64,000 nucleotides of DNA, taken from contig NW_019775389.1 in assembly GCF_001039355.2 (NCBI RefSeq), positions 318,380 through 382,379 of the forward strand. Reading direction: 5' to 3'. Within the stretch, counting starts at the first letter, position 1. Each line of letters opens with the position of its first letter. The DNA comes from Lingula anatina. Its lineage: Eukaryota; Brachiopoda; Lingulata; Lingulida; Lingulidae. The notes beneath the pieces are model-generated. The model saw only the letters and a program-made list of their open reading frames with translations. It ran no database searches and had not been told where the DNA came from. A program made the translations under genes and the position numbers. Below are positions 48,398 through 62,722 of the stretch, in pieces.

Positions 48398-50428
48398 TAT
48401 TTGAGAAGGTAAATGTATAGTGAACGCGATTTTGATATCAAGGGCATTATAGACTATCCCCCCCCCCCGACGCTTTTGAATTTTTAGGGGGGGGGTACCG
48501 TCCTTATGTCAGCATTGAGGGTATCTTTCATGAGTCTGAACCCCACCCCCCACATCACCCAACCCCCATCCCGGCTCCACCCTGTTCTCTGCGCGTGACG
48601 TGCATGAAGACTCTTTATACCTCAGTCATTGGACGACATAATGGATGAATACATGTAGCAATATTGACAATCAAGACTCGGGAAGCACTTATTTATACTT
48701 TTTAATGAAACGTGATGATTCCATTAAAACAAACCCCTGTCAGAGGAAAAACAACGCATAAACCACAATTACATAAACCATAAATCAGTGCGTTTTTTAA
48801 GAAAGCAATTTGAGTCAATTTCCCGGAGTTTGTGGTTTGAAATGAGTCAACATTTAGAAACAATTTTTTACGTTCTACTCTTCATTAACTTCTTTCACTC
48901 CAGCCAAGAAATCTAAGCTAACACCAAAACAACGTCCTGGAGCAGTGAGGGTGCTGGCTTTCCAGAAGAATTAACATGGGGATGGGTTTGTCTTTGATAC
49001 TTTTGAACGTTATTTTCCTGTGCGATATATTGTTTGTGGGACACCCCCCCCTCCCCCACCCCCCACCCACCCGTATCAGCTACCCTCCCTCTCTTACAGC
49101 CTGAGAAGAACACTTTATGGTCACTGAGTGCGTCAAATAGCCCATGTGTCACTCACTTTTTTATTACCATATAAGGGCCAATGTTGTTAGTAATTTTTTT
49201 ATTTGGTCTGTGTGTATTTCGTTTCCAAATGTCAAATATAGACTCAGCCGAAGAAGAGAGAATGATGTGAAATAAAGAGGCGGTATGCATGCAGGGGGTT
49301 CCTATCCTATCAAATGACAAAACCGAAGTTCTTCATTGAAATAGAAATATATTAAAAAAAACAACATTATGTCAAATCAAAAGAATAGATACGGGTCCAC
49401 CGCTGTGTAAAATATTTGAGAAGGTAAATGTATAGTGAACGCGATTTTGATATCAAGGGCATTATAGACTATCCTCACCCCCGACGCTTTTGAATTTTTA
49501 GGGGGGGGGGTACCGTCCTTATGTCGGCATTGAGGGTATCTTTCATGAGTCTGAACCCCACCCCCCCCCCCCCCCACCTCACCCAACCCCCATCCCGGCT
49601 CCACCCTGTTCTCTGCACGTGACGTGCATGAAGACTCTTTATACCTCAGTCATTGGACGACATAATGGATGAATACATGTAGCAATATTGACAATCAAGA
49701 CTCGGGAAGCACTTATTTATACTTTTTAATGAAACGTGATGATTCCATTAAAACAAACCCCTGTCAGAGGAAAAACAACGCATAAACCACAATTACATTA
49801 ACCATAAATCAGTGCGTTTTTTAAGAAAGCAATTTGAGCCAATTTCCCGGAGTTTGTGGTTTGAAATGAGTCAACATTTAGAAACATTTTTTTTTTTGCG
49901 TTCGACTTTTCATTATAACTTCTTTTACTCGAGCCAAGAAATCTAAGCAAACATCAAAACAACTTCCTAGAGCAGTGAGGGTGCTGGCTTTCCAGAAGAA
50001 TTAACATGGAGATGAGTTTGTCTTGGGTACTTTTGACCGTTATTTTCCTGTGCGTTATATCATTTGTGGGACCCCCCCACCCCCCACCCGCACCAGCTAC
50101 ACTCCCCCTCCTACAGCCTGAGAATAACACTCTATTGTCACTGAGTGCGTCAAATAGCCCATGTGTCACTCACTTTTTTATTACCATATAAGGGCCAATG
50201 TTGTTAGTGATTTTTTATTTGGTCTGTGTGTATTTCGTTTCCAAATGTCAAATATAGATTCAGCCGAAGAGAGAATAATGTGAAATAAAGAGGCGGTATG
50301 CATGCAGGGGGTTCCTATCCTATCAAATGACAAAATCGAAGTTCTTCATTGAAATAGAAATATATTTAAAAAAACAACAACATTATGTCAAATCAAAAGA
50401 ATAGATACGGGCCCAACGCAGTGTAAAA
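48398..50428. repeat. Recent tandem duplication, two units of about 1,015 bp
   Basis: Unit 1 is 48398-49412 and unit 2 is 49413-50428. Both start TATTTGAGAAGGTAAATG and end with a GATACGGG.CCA.CGC.GTGTAAAA block. The copies are nearly identical apart from C/G-run lengths, scattered substitutions and small indels. Each contains C-run and G-run segments separated by about 20 bases. No gene recognised inside. Confidence 0.9.
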
Positions 50429-50429
50429 T

Positions 50430-50991
50430 GGGAATCAACTCAATGAATTTCCTGATTAGATCTGCAACATGCGGCACCTCAGGTGGACATTACAACGTGT
50501 TTACATATGCCTCACGCTGCCGTATAAACAACAAGAAAGCTGCAGGTGGACTGAACGTAAACGACACGACTTTCCCACTCGGAGGGATGGTCTTAATTGC
50601 AATCAGGCAAATGTCAGTTTCTGGGAATCGGACGTATTTTTCTCCGTCCAAAACGATACTAATTTCCTGCAGTAATATTTGCCACTCCAAGAAATGTAAA
50701 CAACACCGAATAATGTCTATTATCTTTTAAGTAATTTAATCACGGAAACCCTCGGGAAAAACGCTGACACCTCATCGCTAAACTAAAACGTAACTGAAGT
50801 CTTTAAAAAGAAATCTTGGAAATAGATTTCATACAGTGGGTTGAATATTGGAAACATCTGTGTATTTTTGGTATCTAGAATTTCCTTGAGGCGCCATCTT
50901 GACACGGGTCCAAAGTATGGTTGTACTAGAACTGAGCGTGCCACTCAAAATCACGACCAGTCCTCAGACGTAGTTCAAGGCGAACTCAGTC

Positions 50992-50995
<4 letters not shown>
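50430..50995. other. Spacer between the two recent duplications
   Basis: Several overlapping frames are open at 50428-50730 on both strands, longest 100 codons, but none resembles a family or shows clear coding bias. Confidence 0.4.

Positions 50996-50999
<4 letters not shown>

Positions 51000-51038
<39 letters not shown>
51000..51038. repeat. (AG)n microsatellite at the left edge of the 3.75-kb duplication
   Basis: About 20 AG units followed by AAAAGGGGGAG and then the first base of the duplicated unit. Confidence 0.9.
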
Positions 51039-51042
<4 letters not shown>

Positions 51043-51047
51043 GGGAG

Positions 51048-52386
51048 ATAATCCGTCAACATGCAGTGAAATCAGAAGGAAACGCAGAAATACTTATGTT
51101 AATTAATTATATTGTAAGAATAGAAATATGATATCAAAGGCATTCTTGCACGTCGTGCGATATACTTTAGGCTAATTGCAATATAGTGCACTCTGTACCT
51201 GTGTAACGTGACAGAGAGTAACCCGAAAGAAAGTCCACTTCCCATTCATTTGTACGGGTGAGCCACGCCCTCGATTTGTACCCACTAAGGTCAGGCTAAC
51301 CCTAACCATTATAACTAAATGAAGGGCGAACTTTCTGTTACACGGTCTCTCAGTTTCGTTACAGTCTGAGAGAGCCACTTAAAGGGAGCTACAGCACTCG
51401 AGACGCCCAGGTTAAATAAAATAACTTGTGGATAGCTTGTGAGAGGGAGTAAAAACCTCTTGTATAGCGTAATGCCATGTTAGGACCTCTTTAAATGTAT
51501 CGGTTCCGACTATATAGCCAAATTAAGCATACCGTTCAATGAAAAATGAGTTACACAAAAGTGATCGAACACGGTATAAGGTATAAAGCACATGGATCAA
51601 AATGACATAACATTAAAAACAGAGTTTATTGATTTTCAACAACCCTTCGATCTCATCGATCGCGCGGCAGGTGGGGGAGGAACTTAGTCGTGAGATCAAT
51701 ACTAGGAGGACGCAAACAGCTAGTTTTTATTGTCACCGGAAGAGGGCCAGACATTATACAGACATATTGTGTGACAGAGTCGCGATTGGATTCGAGATCC
51801 AATGTCTCTTTTCACCTGCCGTATCGACCCTTAATGGCTTCGGTATCTGGAGATTCCATGATTGATGACGTCATAGAATTTGCTCATAACATAAAGAGTA
51901 TAGTTTCCTGTGTCAGATCAATTCTTTAGCCCAGAGAAGCGGTGCTATTAATAACTTGTATTTTCCTAGTTATTTGAAGCCACTATAAAACTGTAACACA
52001 AGTTTCCCCGATATAAATGGAGCTCGATATTGGCACGCGTTTCTCTGTTTCAAATTGAATTAAGAAGATTCTATTTCGGGAGCGACTAAATCAACATCAT
52101 CAAAGACATAAAACGGGAATTTGCTAATTGTTTGCATTATGCGTTGATTTTTCCCTCATCACTGTCCTTGAAAAAGGCCGACAGTAATAGAATTTGATTG
52201 TGAAGACACTATTATCGTTTTTATAACGCCACGTATCTACGTCATAGGTAGAGTGACACCACTGAAAGGTCGTTCACTAGGCAGGTGGAACAATCACCCG
52301 ACATGTACATTAGGAAGAGAGTTAATTACCTGTAATTAAGCAAACATGTAAGATAAACGCTGTTCGAAGTTAAATACAAAGCATAA

Positions 52387-52424
<38 letters not shown>

Positions 52425-53213
52425 CTGAATAAAAACCGAGAAAAGAATGATGGCAGACGGTACTATACCACGAACAGCAACGCGCAAAGTTAATAAAGGA
52501 CCCATCGCTTCATTTCTCCATTACTTGTAACGTTTTGAATCATGGCAAGAATCACTGACTGAGCTTTTGGAGCAATGCTTAAATACACTGCCTCATATAG
52601 GCTAGTGAATGCTTAATCTGTCGACACGGCGTTTACCTGTGCCTTAAAAACATGCGCTGGGCAAAACTGCTCCTCATATGAGCTGCCAATTTATCCAGGA
52701 ATTCTCCCTTCTAAAATCAGGAAGTCTATTTTCCCTCACATATTGCACAACTTGCAGGTTATCTTGGGTTAAAAGGCATAGCTCTCGTTTTTCAATCTGA
52801 CTCATTAAGATGCCTTATATATAACATACCCTTCACTGAAACCTCCGCACAGCACTGGCTGTAGCGTTCCTTGCCTCTACTTTCAATATATCAGAGAGTG
52901 TCTATATCAAAGTCACTCGACGGGTTTCTTCACCAAAATATTTTTCAGTGAAGAGTTTGTTAATTTTGGGAAGACCAATCCTCGGGTAAACTAAGAGGAG
53001 CGTGGTTAATCTTTTTTTTTTCAAGTGTTATTCGCTTGTTGCAAACGCTTTTAATGACATTTTTTCTGTACGATTTCATTGCAAACAGGACCAGGGGAGA
53101 ATGCAGGAGAAGCAGGGGGTTACGTTTTCCTTTAGCGTCCCGAAAAAGCATGCACGCACTGACATACCGACCGACTGAGAGGAGTCTTTTTTTCATAATA
53201 TAACCCCCAGACA

Positions 53214-53252
<39 letters not shown>

Positions 53253-54374
53253 TTTTGTATGAAAACCCAGGAAACATCAGTGGCGTCGACAGTGTTAGCA
53301 ACTCTGTGGAAGAATCGCGTTAATCACGATGATACGCAGGGCGATACAAGTCTGAAAACTCATCAAGGTACTTAATATAGCGCCTGCTGCTCCTCCCGGT
53401 AAATTGCGTCCCTACCTGAGAGCGTTTCTAAAAGGTCATCGACGTAGGAAAGTAAATGCGATTTGTTGAGTTGAAGGCATGGTTCACGGGGTTAAAATGG
53501 ATCAGCGTCGCGTTTCCTGGAGTTAAGCTTGGATTAATAGTGAGAAAATTAATATGGATTTTTTAAAGGCGTGGCGCTGTGCATAGTTACACTGTTTCTT
53601 CTTTGTGTGGAGGTGCTAGGTGTGGATGTTTCACGTTCCCAGCGCTATATTCATATACAGTGTTGTTTTTCCTATGTTCAAAAACATGTGAAAAACATTT
53701 CTTGGAAACGAGATGGCTATTCACGCTTGTCCCACCCTTCATTTATATACAACTATTCAACTATTGCTTTAAAAGAAATTTCTCTTAATAATACCATTTG
53801 ACTCCACGTGTTAGAAATTATACCATGAACACAATGTTGAGGTATTAATTCATCCTAAACATTATCCAGTCTTTCTATCCAAATTTAACTAGATGTCGAG
53901 TTAAACGTATTCATCTCATTTGATAGAATATTTAACACCTTTATAATCAAGTTCTGAGAACTAACATTTATGGTCAGTTACTTAACTGGATATCTCGAGC
54001 TATTTCTGAACGCTTTTTACAGATAAAAGTAAAAATACAAGATGAGCACATTAGCGTGGTTTAGCCACCTAAAGCTATCATTTACCGACTGCAAATACAA
54101 TTTTCGGGCAAAAGGTTTTACCTGAAGAAGAGATATCAGTATACTGGACTGCAAATAACTCTAAGTTTAGGTGTTGTTTTGAAGAAACTATATAATTGAA
54201 ACATTTTGTATTTAGCTTTAAGCGATAGACCTGCAGTAAGTCCTCATCAAGCTTGTATTCAGAATCCGTATGAAATAATGATAAAATCATAACCCCGCAT
54301 TCCACGGAATATATCTAACTTAAACATAAACAGCTGGCCAAAGAAACATAAAACTGTATCACTCAAACAAATGC

Positions 54375-54453
<79 letters not shown>

Positions 54454-56136
54454 TAGGGTAGGGAGTAATGATCTATGGTAATGACCACTACAGTTGGCTA
54501 CTCGCTGACCTGCAGGTAGTGGTCTCCCGCAGTCACTGTGCTCTATGGTAGTACGCTCTCCACAGCGGGGATAATTACTTTGGTCTCCTCAGAGGATTAC
54601 AGGTGCATGCAGGTGCGTTACCTCAGGTATTCAGCCTGGTTGATATATCATGTTTTCAGGGAGAAAAATGACCTCGGCCACCAACATATAAGTTAATTCT
54701 GTGTGTGTATTACTGTATACTGTAGACCATGGCAAATAGCGATTGAGTCCCCCTCTCTCTCTCTCTCTCTGTTTGGGGGGGGGGGGNGGGGGGGGGGATA
54801 ATCCGTCAACATGCAGTGAAATCAGATGGAAACGCAGAAATACTTATGTTAATCAATTATATTATAAGAATACAGAATATGATATCAAAGGCCTTCTTGC
54901 ACGCCGTGCGATATACTTTAGGATAATTGCAATATATGCACTCTGTACCTGTGTAACGTGACAGAGAGTAACCCGAAAGAAAGTCCGCTTCCCATTCATT
55001 TGTAGAGGTGAGCCACGCCCTCGATTTGAACCCACTTAGGTCAGGCTAACCCTAACCATTATAACTAAATGAAGGGCGAACTTTCTGTTACACGGTCTCT
55101 CAGTTTCGTTACAGTCTGAGAGAGCCACCTAAAGGGAGCTACTGCACTCGAGACGCCCAGGTTAAATAAAATAACTTGTGGATAGCTTGTGAGAGGGAGT
55201 AAAAACCTATTGTATAGCGTAATGCCATGTTAGGACCTCTTTAAATGTATCGGTTCCGACTATATAGCCAAATTAAGCATACTGTTCAATGAAAAATGTG
55301 TTACACAAAAATGATCGAACACGGTATAAGATATAAAGCACATGGATCAAAATGACATAACATTAAAAACAGAGTTTATTGATTTTCAACAACCCTTCGA
55401 TCTCATCGATCGCGCGGCAGGTGGGGGAGGAACTTAGTCGTGAGATCAATACTAGGAGGACGCAAACAGCTAGTTTTTATTGTCACCGGAAGAGGGCCAG
55501 ACATTATACAGACATATTGTGTGACAGAGACGCGATTGGATTCGAGATCCAATGTCTCTTTTCACCTGCTATCGACCCTTAATGGCTTCGGTATCTGGAG
55601 ATTCCATGATTGATGACGTCATAGAATTTGCTCATAACATAAAGAGTATAGTTTCCTGTGTCAGATCAATTCTTTAGCCCAGAGAAGCGGTGCTATTAAT
55701 AACTTGTATTTTCCTAGTTATTTGAAGCCACTATAAAACTGTAACACAAGTTTCCCTGATATAAATGGAGCTCGATATTGGCACGCGTTCTTCTGTTTCA
55801 AATTGAATTACGAAGATTCTATTTCGGGAGCGACTAAATCAACATCATCAAAGACATAAAACGGGAATTTGCTAATTGTTTGCATTATGCGTTGATTTTT
55901 CCCTCATCACTGTCCTTGAAAAAGGCCGACAGTAATAGAATTTGATTGTGAAGACACTATTATCGTTTTTATAACGCCACGTATCTACGTCATAGGTAGA
56001 GTGACACCACTGAAAGGTCGTTCACTAGGCAGGTGGAACAATCACCCGACATGTACATTAGAAAGAGAGTTAATTACCTGTAATTAAGCAAACATGTAAG
56101 ATAAACGCTGTTCGAAGTTAAATACAAAGCAAAAGC

Positions 56137-56176
<40 letters not shown>

Positions 56177-56962
56177 ACTGAATAAAAACTGAGAAAAGAA
56201 TGATGGCAGACTCTACTATACCATGGACAGCCACGAGCAAAGTTAATAAACGACCCATCGTTTTATATCTCCAAGACTTGTAACGTTTTGAATCATGGTA
56301 AGAATCACTGACTGATCTTTTGGAGCAATGCCTAAATACACTGCCTCATATAGGCTCGTGAATACTTAATCTGTCGTCACGGCGTTTACCTGTGCCTTAA
56401 AAACATGCGCTGGGCAAAAGTGCTCCTCATATGAGCTGCCAATTTATCCAGGAATTCTCCCTTCTAAAATCAGGAAGTCTATTTTCCCTCACATATTGCA
56501 CAACTTGCAGGTTATCTTGGGTTAAAAGGCATAGCTCTCGTTTTTCAATCTGACTCATTAAGATGCCTTATATATAACATACCCTTCACTGAAACCTCCG
56601 CACAGCACTGGCTGTAGCGTTCCTTGCCTCTACTTTCAATATATCAGAGAGTGTCTATATCAAAGTCACTCGGTGGGTTTCTTCACCAAAATATTTTTCA
56701 GTGAAGAGTTTGTTAATTTTGGGGAGACCAATCCTCGGGTAAACTAAGAGGAGCGTGATTAATCTTTTTTTTTTCAAGTGTTATTCGCTTGTTGCAAACG
56801 CTTTTAATGACATTTTTTCTGTACGATTTCATTGCAAACAGGACCAGAGGAGAATGCAGGAGAAGCAGGGGGTTACGTTTTCCTTTAGCGTCCCGAAAAA
56901 GCATGCACGTACTGACATACCGACCGACTGAGAGGAGTCTTTTTTTCATAATATAACCCCCA

Positions 56963-57003
<41 letters not shown>

Positions 57004-58104
57004 TTTTTTGTATGAAAACCCAGGAAACATCAGTGGCGTCGACAGTGTTAGCAACTCTGTGGAAGAATCGCGTTAATCACGATGATACGCAGGGCGATAC
57101 CAGTCTGAAAACTCATCAAGGTACTTAATATAGCGCCTGCTGCTCCTCCCGGTAAATTGCGTCCCTACCTGAGAGCGTTTCTAAAAGGTCATCGACGTAG
57201 GAAAGTAAATGCGATTTGTTGAGTTGAAGGCACGGTTCAAGGGGTTAAAATGGATCAGCGTCGCGTTTCCTGGAGTTAAGCTTGGATTAATAGTGAGAGA
57301 ATTAATATGGATTTTTTAAAGGCGTGGCGCTGTGCATAGTTACACTGTTTCTTCTTTGTGTGGAGGTGCTAGGTGTTGATGTTTCACGTTCCCAGCGCTA
57401 TATACATATACTTTCTTGTTTTTCCTATGTTCAAAAACACTTCTTGGACACGAGATGGCTATTCACGTTTGTTCTATCCTTTATTTACAACTATAACTTG
57501 AAAAGAATTTTTTTCTAAATAATACCATTTGACTCCACGTGTTAGAAATTATATCATGAACACTTTGATGAGGTACAAATTCATCCTAAACATTATCCAG
57601 TCTTTCTATCCAAATTTAACTAGATGTCGAGGTAAACGTATTCATCTCATTTGATAGAATATTTAACACCTTTATAATCAAGTTTTGAGAACTAACATTT
57701 ATGGTCAGTTACTTAACTGGATATCTCGAGCTATTTCTGAACGCTTTTTACAGATAAAAGTAAAAGTACAAGATGAGCACATTAGCGTGGTTTAGCCACC
57801 TAAAGCTATCATTTACCGACTGCAAATACAATTTTCGGGCAAAAGGTTTTACCTGAAGAAGAGATATCAGTATACTGGACTGCAAATAACTCTTAGTTTA
57901 GGTGCTGTTTTGAAGAAACTATATAATTGAAACATTTTGTATTTAGCTTTAAGCGATAGACCTGCAGTAAGTCCTCATCAAGCTTGCATTCAGATTCCGT
58001 ATGAAATAATGATAAAATCATAACCCCGCATTCCACGGAATATATCAAACTTAAACATAAACAGCTGGCCAAAGAAACGTAAAACTGTATCACGCAAACA
58101 AATG

Positions 58105-58185
<81 letters not shown>

Positions 58186-58533
58186 ATGAGAGAGAGAGTA
58201 TAGGTAGGGAGTAATGATCTATGATAATGACCACTGCAGTTGGCCACTCGCTGACCTACAGGTAGTGATCTCCCGCAGTCACTGTGCTCTATGGTAGTAC
58301 GCTCTCCACAGCAGGGATAATTACTTTGGTCTCCTCAGAGGATTACAGGTGCATGCAGGTGCGTTACCTCAGGTATTCAGCCTGGCTGATATACCATGTT
58401 TTCGTTTTCGGGGAGAAAAATGACCTCGGCCACCAACATAAAAGTTAATTCTGTGTGTGCATTACTGTATGCTGTAGACCATGGCAAATAGCGATTGAGT
58501 CCCTCTCTCTCTCTGTGTTGGGGGGGGGGGGGG
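51048..58533. repeat. Recent tandem duplication, two units of about 3,750 bp
   Basis: Unit 1 (51048-54797) and unit 2 (54798-58533) both begin ATAATCCGTCAACATGCAG and end in a CT-rich tract followed by a long G run. The offset stays close to 3,750 bp throughout, with identity high by eye (roughly one difference per 30-50 bases where compared), plus two clearly more diverged patches. Both units hold matching (GA)n (52389, 56138), (CA)n (53213, 56966) and (GA)n(GT)n (54381, 58107) tracts. I recognise no gene; open frames shared by both units reflect the duplication, not selection. Confidence 0.92.
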
Positions 58534-61500
58534 TGTCACAGAGCGCAAACCTCCCACAATACACCATGAGGATAATTTCCATGCAGATATGTCGAGCAGA
58601 TATGCTGAAAGTCAGTACTATGTTTGTTATAAATGAGACACAATTAAGCTGCCCAATCCGTATTGTTTACATCCAAAGACCTTTACACAGAGAAAACACA
58701 ACACGTTCCCACTTGGACCATAGAAGAAAAGAAAATCCAGGCACAATTGAACCATTTACAGTGAAAGATTTTAAATCGACCATTCAATCAAGAAACTGGC
58801 CTAGAGACACATTAACTGACGAAGTGTTATTACCGGTTTCCATGACGACAGAACGACATTGGTTGTTCAAGGAAAAGGATTACGTATAACGCCGGCCAGT
58901 GGTCATTATAAAGCGGATAATTGACCACGGGGACTAATTAATATGGATAACATCGCGTTGCCATGGTAACAAGTCGAGAGCGCGTGCCGCAGAACACTTC
59001 ACTTCGCAATTTGAAACAGAACACAGCAAGTCGTTATTGGTCGTCACGAAGAGCATTATGTTGCAGAGTAAATGGAAATAGACCGATAGATTCCAGAAGT
59101 ACCATATTTCACAGATAAAGACCCCCCCCCCCCGAGTAGATTGCAGAGTTGCAGTGCGAAAAGATTTCATGTTTCAAATTTGATACTATTTCCTAGAAAA
59201 GCGTCTATAGAAATGCAAGACTGTTATCTACTCCGAGGCCAACAGAAACAACTGTAAATTAATTCCCTTGGGTTTCAGATGCATTAATTCCTCACATTAA
59301 AGGATTGTTTTACACTAACACGCTCTCGTGATACATGTGATAGCAAATATGAAATAATACAAAAATTCCCCCAAGAGATAAGGAAGTAATAATGAACGGT
59401 AAATTAACTTTACGGCCGATTAATCTCGGGATTTTGTCTCCCGGATCTTGCAAATTGATAATTGCAACCTAAACTTAAATCCGTTCCATAACTAAAATTA
59501 TCTCTCCTGATAAATTACCCCCGACTCATCAGAAATTACAAATAATGTCCAATTACATTGTCTTTATGCATGATTATAAAGTTGAGAGAGAGAGAGAGAG
59601 AGCTGTCTACAACAGAATCGTCCGTCCTATAACTTCGGATATACAATCTGATGATAGATGTTTGAGATATACAACAGAGAAGTTTTGATGTTAAAAATTA
59701 AGAAAAAAAAAAACAGGAATAAAAAGCACATTGAATATGAAATCTCAAGAATGATGACGACAAACGATTGACTCATCCGTTTAAACTTATGGTTGAATCA
59801 ACGACGAAATTTTACCCAATTGTCAACACATTTTTTGTTTGATTGATTATTGATCAATCCACACAGCTGGGTAGCACGCGGTCTTCACATTCTGATCATT
59901 CCCGAGCACGAGGATGAGGAATGAAACTTGTGGGTAAAACTGGTCTAAAAACTTTCAGATATGCATGAAGGGCGCGTGCAGGCCTAAGCAATAACACAAT
60001 TGAACGTCGTGGCGCTTTTGCTTTCTTTCCTTTAAAAGTAGGACGAACCGTGGAAACTAGGCAGAGGGTTGTTAATGATGCCATTTATTAATACAGAAAT
60101 ATAATGTGAATAACTGAGAGAATTACGTGGTACAAATTTCCTGTCATAGATGAAATTACAGTGTTCGAGATGCTAGGAAAGATACAGGTTAAAGGGTAAT
60201 GAGTGGGGAAATAATTATAACAAAATAATCCCAATACCAAACATCTCGACGAGCCTCGATCCCTTTAGCAGTATCAACAAATAACTGAGTCATGTTGTTA
60301 ATAATTGATTTATTTAGTTTGCGATTGGTCAACCCAATATATAATATCACGTGCATATTACTCAATCATACGAGTAATAACTGTTACATTGTTTACTTAC
60401 AAACCTTCACTGAGCATGCGCCTTTTGTCGTCGCTGTTCCGGTTATTAGTAAGGCCGTGCGTATTATGGAGGTTTTTTTAATGAGGTTTGTATCTGAGAA
60501 TGCCATCATAGAATATAAAAAAATACAAACAATCCAGAGAGGTTAAAATTAACTGTGAGTATAGTACGACACCGAGGGGTCACGAGCTCATTTCCCCATT
60601 ACATAATTATCACGCTTGTCTGCACTGAGCAATTTGATCGATTTGGAGCGAATTACAGACATAATAAGTCACATGAATACACGGGAGAGAAATGACTTGT
60701 TACAAAGTCACTTAAATATACTCATTGGTACATATAAAAGACGTTGGGTAATCGTTTCTTTGGAAGGTAATAGAATAGATGAGAAAGACTAGAAAGATCT
60801 GGAAGTCACAGCCTTGTAACGGTTTACGGAATAGCAATCAAAATCGAAAGAATAAACGAGACAATGTAGAATGTGTTAAGCAAAACAAAACAAATGGTAA
60901 AAATGCTGCAACAAGCAGACAGAAAAAAATGTATTGGTTACGCAAAGCTCACCGGATTTTATCCACAGTCTTTATGCCACATGTCAACTACTTCGAAACC
61001 AGAAGTGAAAAAAAACTTCCCGAAACCTTCAGGGTGTAGGCCTATTATGTACAGTAGGCCTACATTTTGTTGTCTTTATTCCAGCACGTGTGAAGATTGC
61101 AGTTCTAACTTGGTCGTGCTAGAAGTGTGCACTACCTGAGATGAACAGATCTGAAGGGAGATTTGAATGTTTTCTATCCTATTTCAAGCAAAATGTCCAG
61201 GGGTTGATGACGTCAGTTGCAGAGTCACACTGTTTTCAATTTAAAAGGGGTTTGAACGAACCCATTAACGCTACTTGAGTTGCCACTGAGATAGCAGAAA
61301 GTTGAAATAACACACGCTGACGTTCTAACCGACACTTTGCAATCTCTGACTCAACTGCACCACTGAAAAACCAAGCTATAAACAAGCTGAAGAGGAGATA
61401 GCAAATTAATTCTAATGCAGAACCCTAGAATCTGAATCGCAATAAAAATACTACTATGATTCAGCGATGACCAAAACAATTTAGTGTTCGGCACTGCTAA

Positions 61501-62722
61501 ATTTGAACTAATGGAAGTAAAAAGGCAATTTCCTCGTGTCTGTAATTTAGAGACTAGTCACAAATTATCAAAATAACAGTCTGGAATGGTAGACTGGTAA
61601 CAACTGAAAAGTTCATGTCACTGGTAGTCAGTGTGAAAAAAAAGACTCTCGTCAAGGACTAAAACCAAAACTTAACACACATCCACCCTCTAAATGTAGC
61701 CTTCGGTTAACCAGGCGTATTTAAATAAGCCACCAATACTTCGGTACTCGGCACAGCGTGCCTAGTTACGAAGATGAGTAGCGTTCCAGGTGATACAGTA
61801 ACATAACAAAACATAATATATCGTAACGCATACAGGCACGGGCTCAGAGCTGACCTTGTATACTAACAGCCGATACCCAGAAAATATGACCTGGATTTAG
61901 AAGCCTGATTTTATTAAACAGATTAGATATATTCTGCATTTATCGTATACAAAAATGAGAACACATATTTTCGTCCTGCATGAGTATCGCAGCATGCCTA
62001 TCAACGAAACATTTTCACCAAAAAAGTAGCGCCTGATTCGAAACCCTGTGTTTCTCGGATAGTTAAGAACCAGCAAGATATTTCGGGCAGTAGGAAACAT
62101 TTATAACACAGTATGCTTAGATAAAGAGCAAAATAACCCAGTGCAAATATATGAGGCGTTTGTAGCACCCTGAGGCACATGCGAGTGAGCTAGATGTCTT
62201 CATCAGGAAAATCTCTGTATTACATGAATTGGGTTCGTCGTTTTAAATATCATAAGCTACAATACTGGCCCTCAGATAATGATTATGATGATGATAGGAT
62301 AATAATAATGATGATAATTAGTGTAAGTAACATACAACTGGAAACTATTCATAAAAAAAATCCCAAATGTGTATGAATGCTGCAATTTCTCTTTGCCGAC
62401 TTAAACATCCATATTGGCCAAGAAAGCTCATTAATATGGGAAAACGGGTAAGATACATTTGCCTAAGAGATACAATTAAGGCCAACTGGTCATTAAGAAA
62501 GCATTGATTTCTATAAAGGTTCATTTGAACCATGACCAGCTTAATAAAATGTCCTCATATTTCATACGATACACGCAGCAGTTAAATTAATACAGAGCGT
62601 TGTTAGATTCCAGTTTGGCAGAACAATTATATGCGGGTTATACATTATTCGCGAAGAAGCGTCCTTGATTTAGCACTCCCTAACTGCTATATTAAACCTC
62701 TGCGGTAAAAAAATCTACCAGT
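58534..62722. other. Intergenic, no gene recognised
   Basis: A 144-codon frame at 58455-58889 (+) starts inside the duplicated unit's end and resembles no family. A short (GA)n lies at 59584-59602 and a GAT-rich patch at 62280-62315. Nothing else supported. Confidence 0.45.

Noticed and set aside
51629-51865. Open frame shared with 55379-55582
   Set aside because: Present in both units simply because the 3.75-kb segment is duplicated; the second copy is shortened by a small indel, showing no constraint.
52960-53301. 113-codon frame (-) also at 56713-57054
   Set aside because: Contains a Cys-Val run from the (CA)n tract and lies in the duplicated block; conservation reflects duplication.
58455-58889. 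144-codon open frame (+)
   Set aside because: Starts within the duplicated unit and passes through a G run; no domain or coding bias seen.
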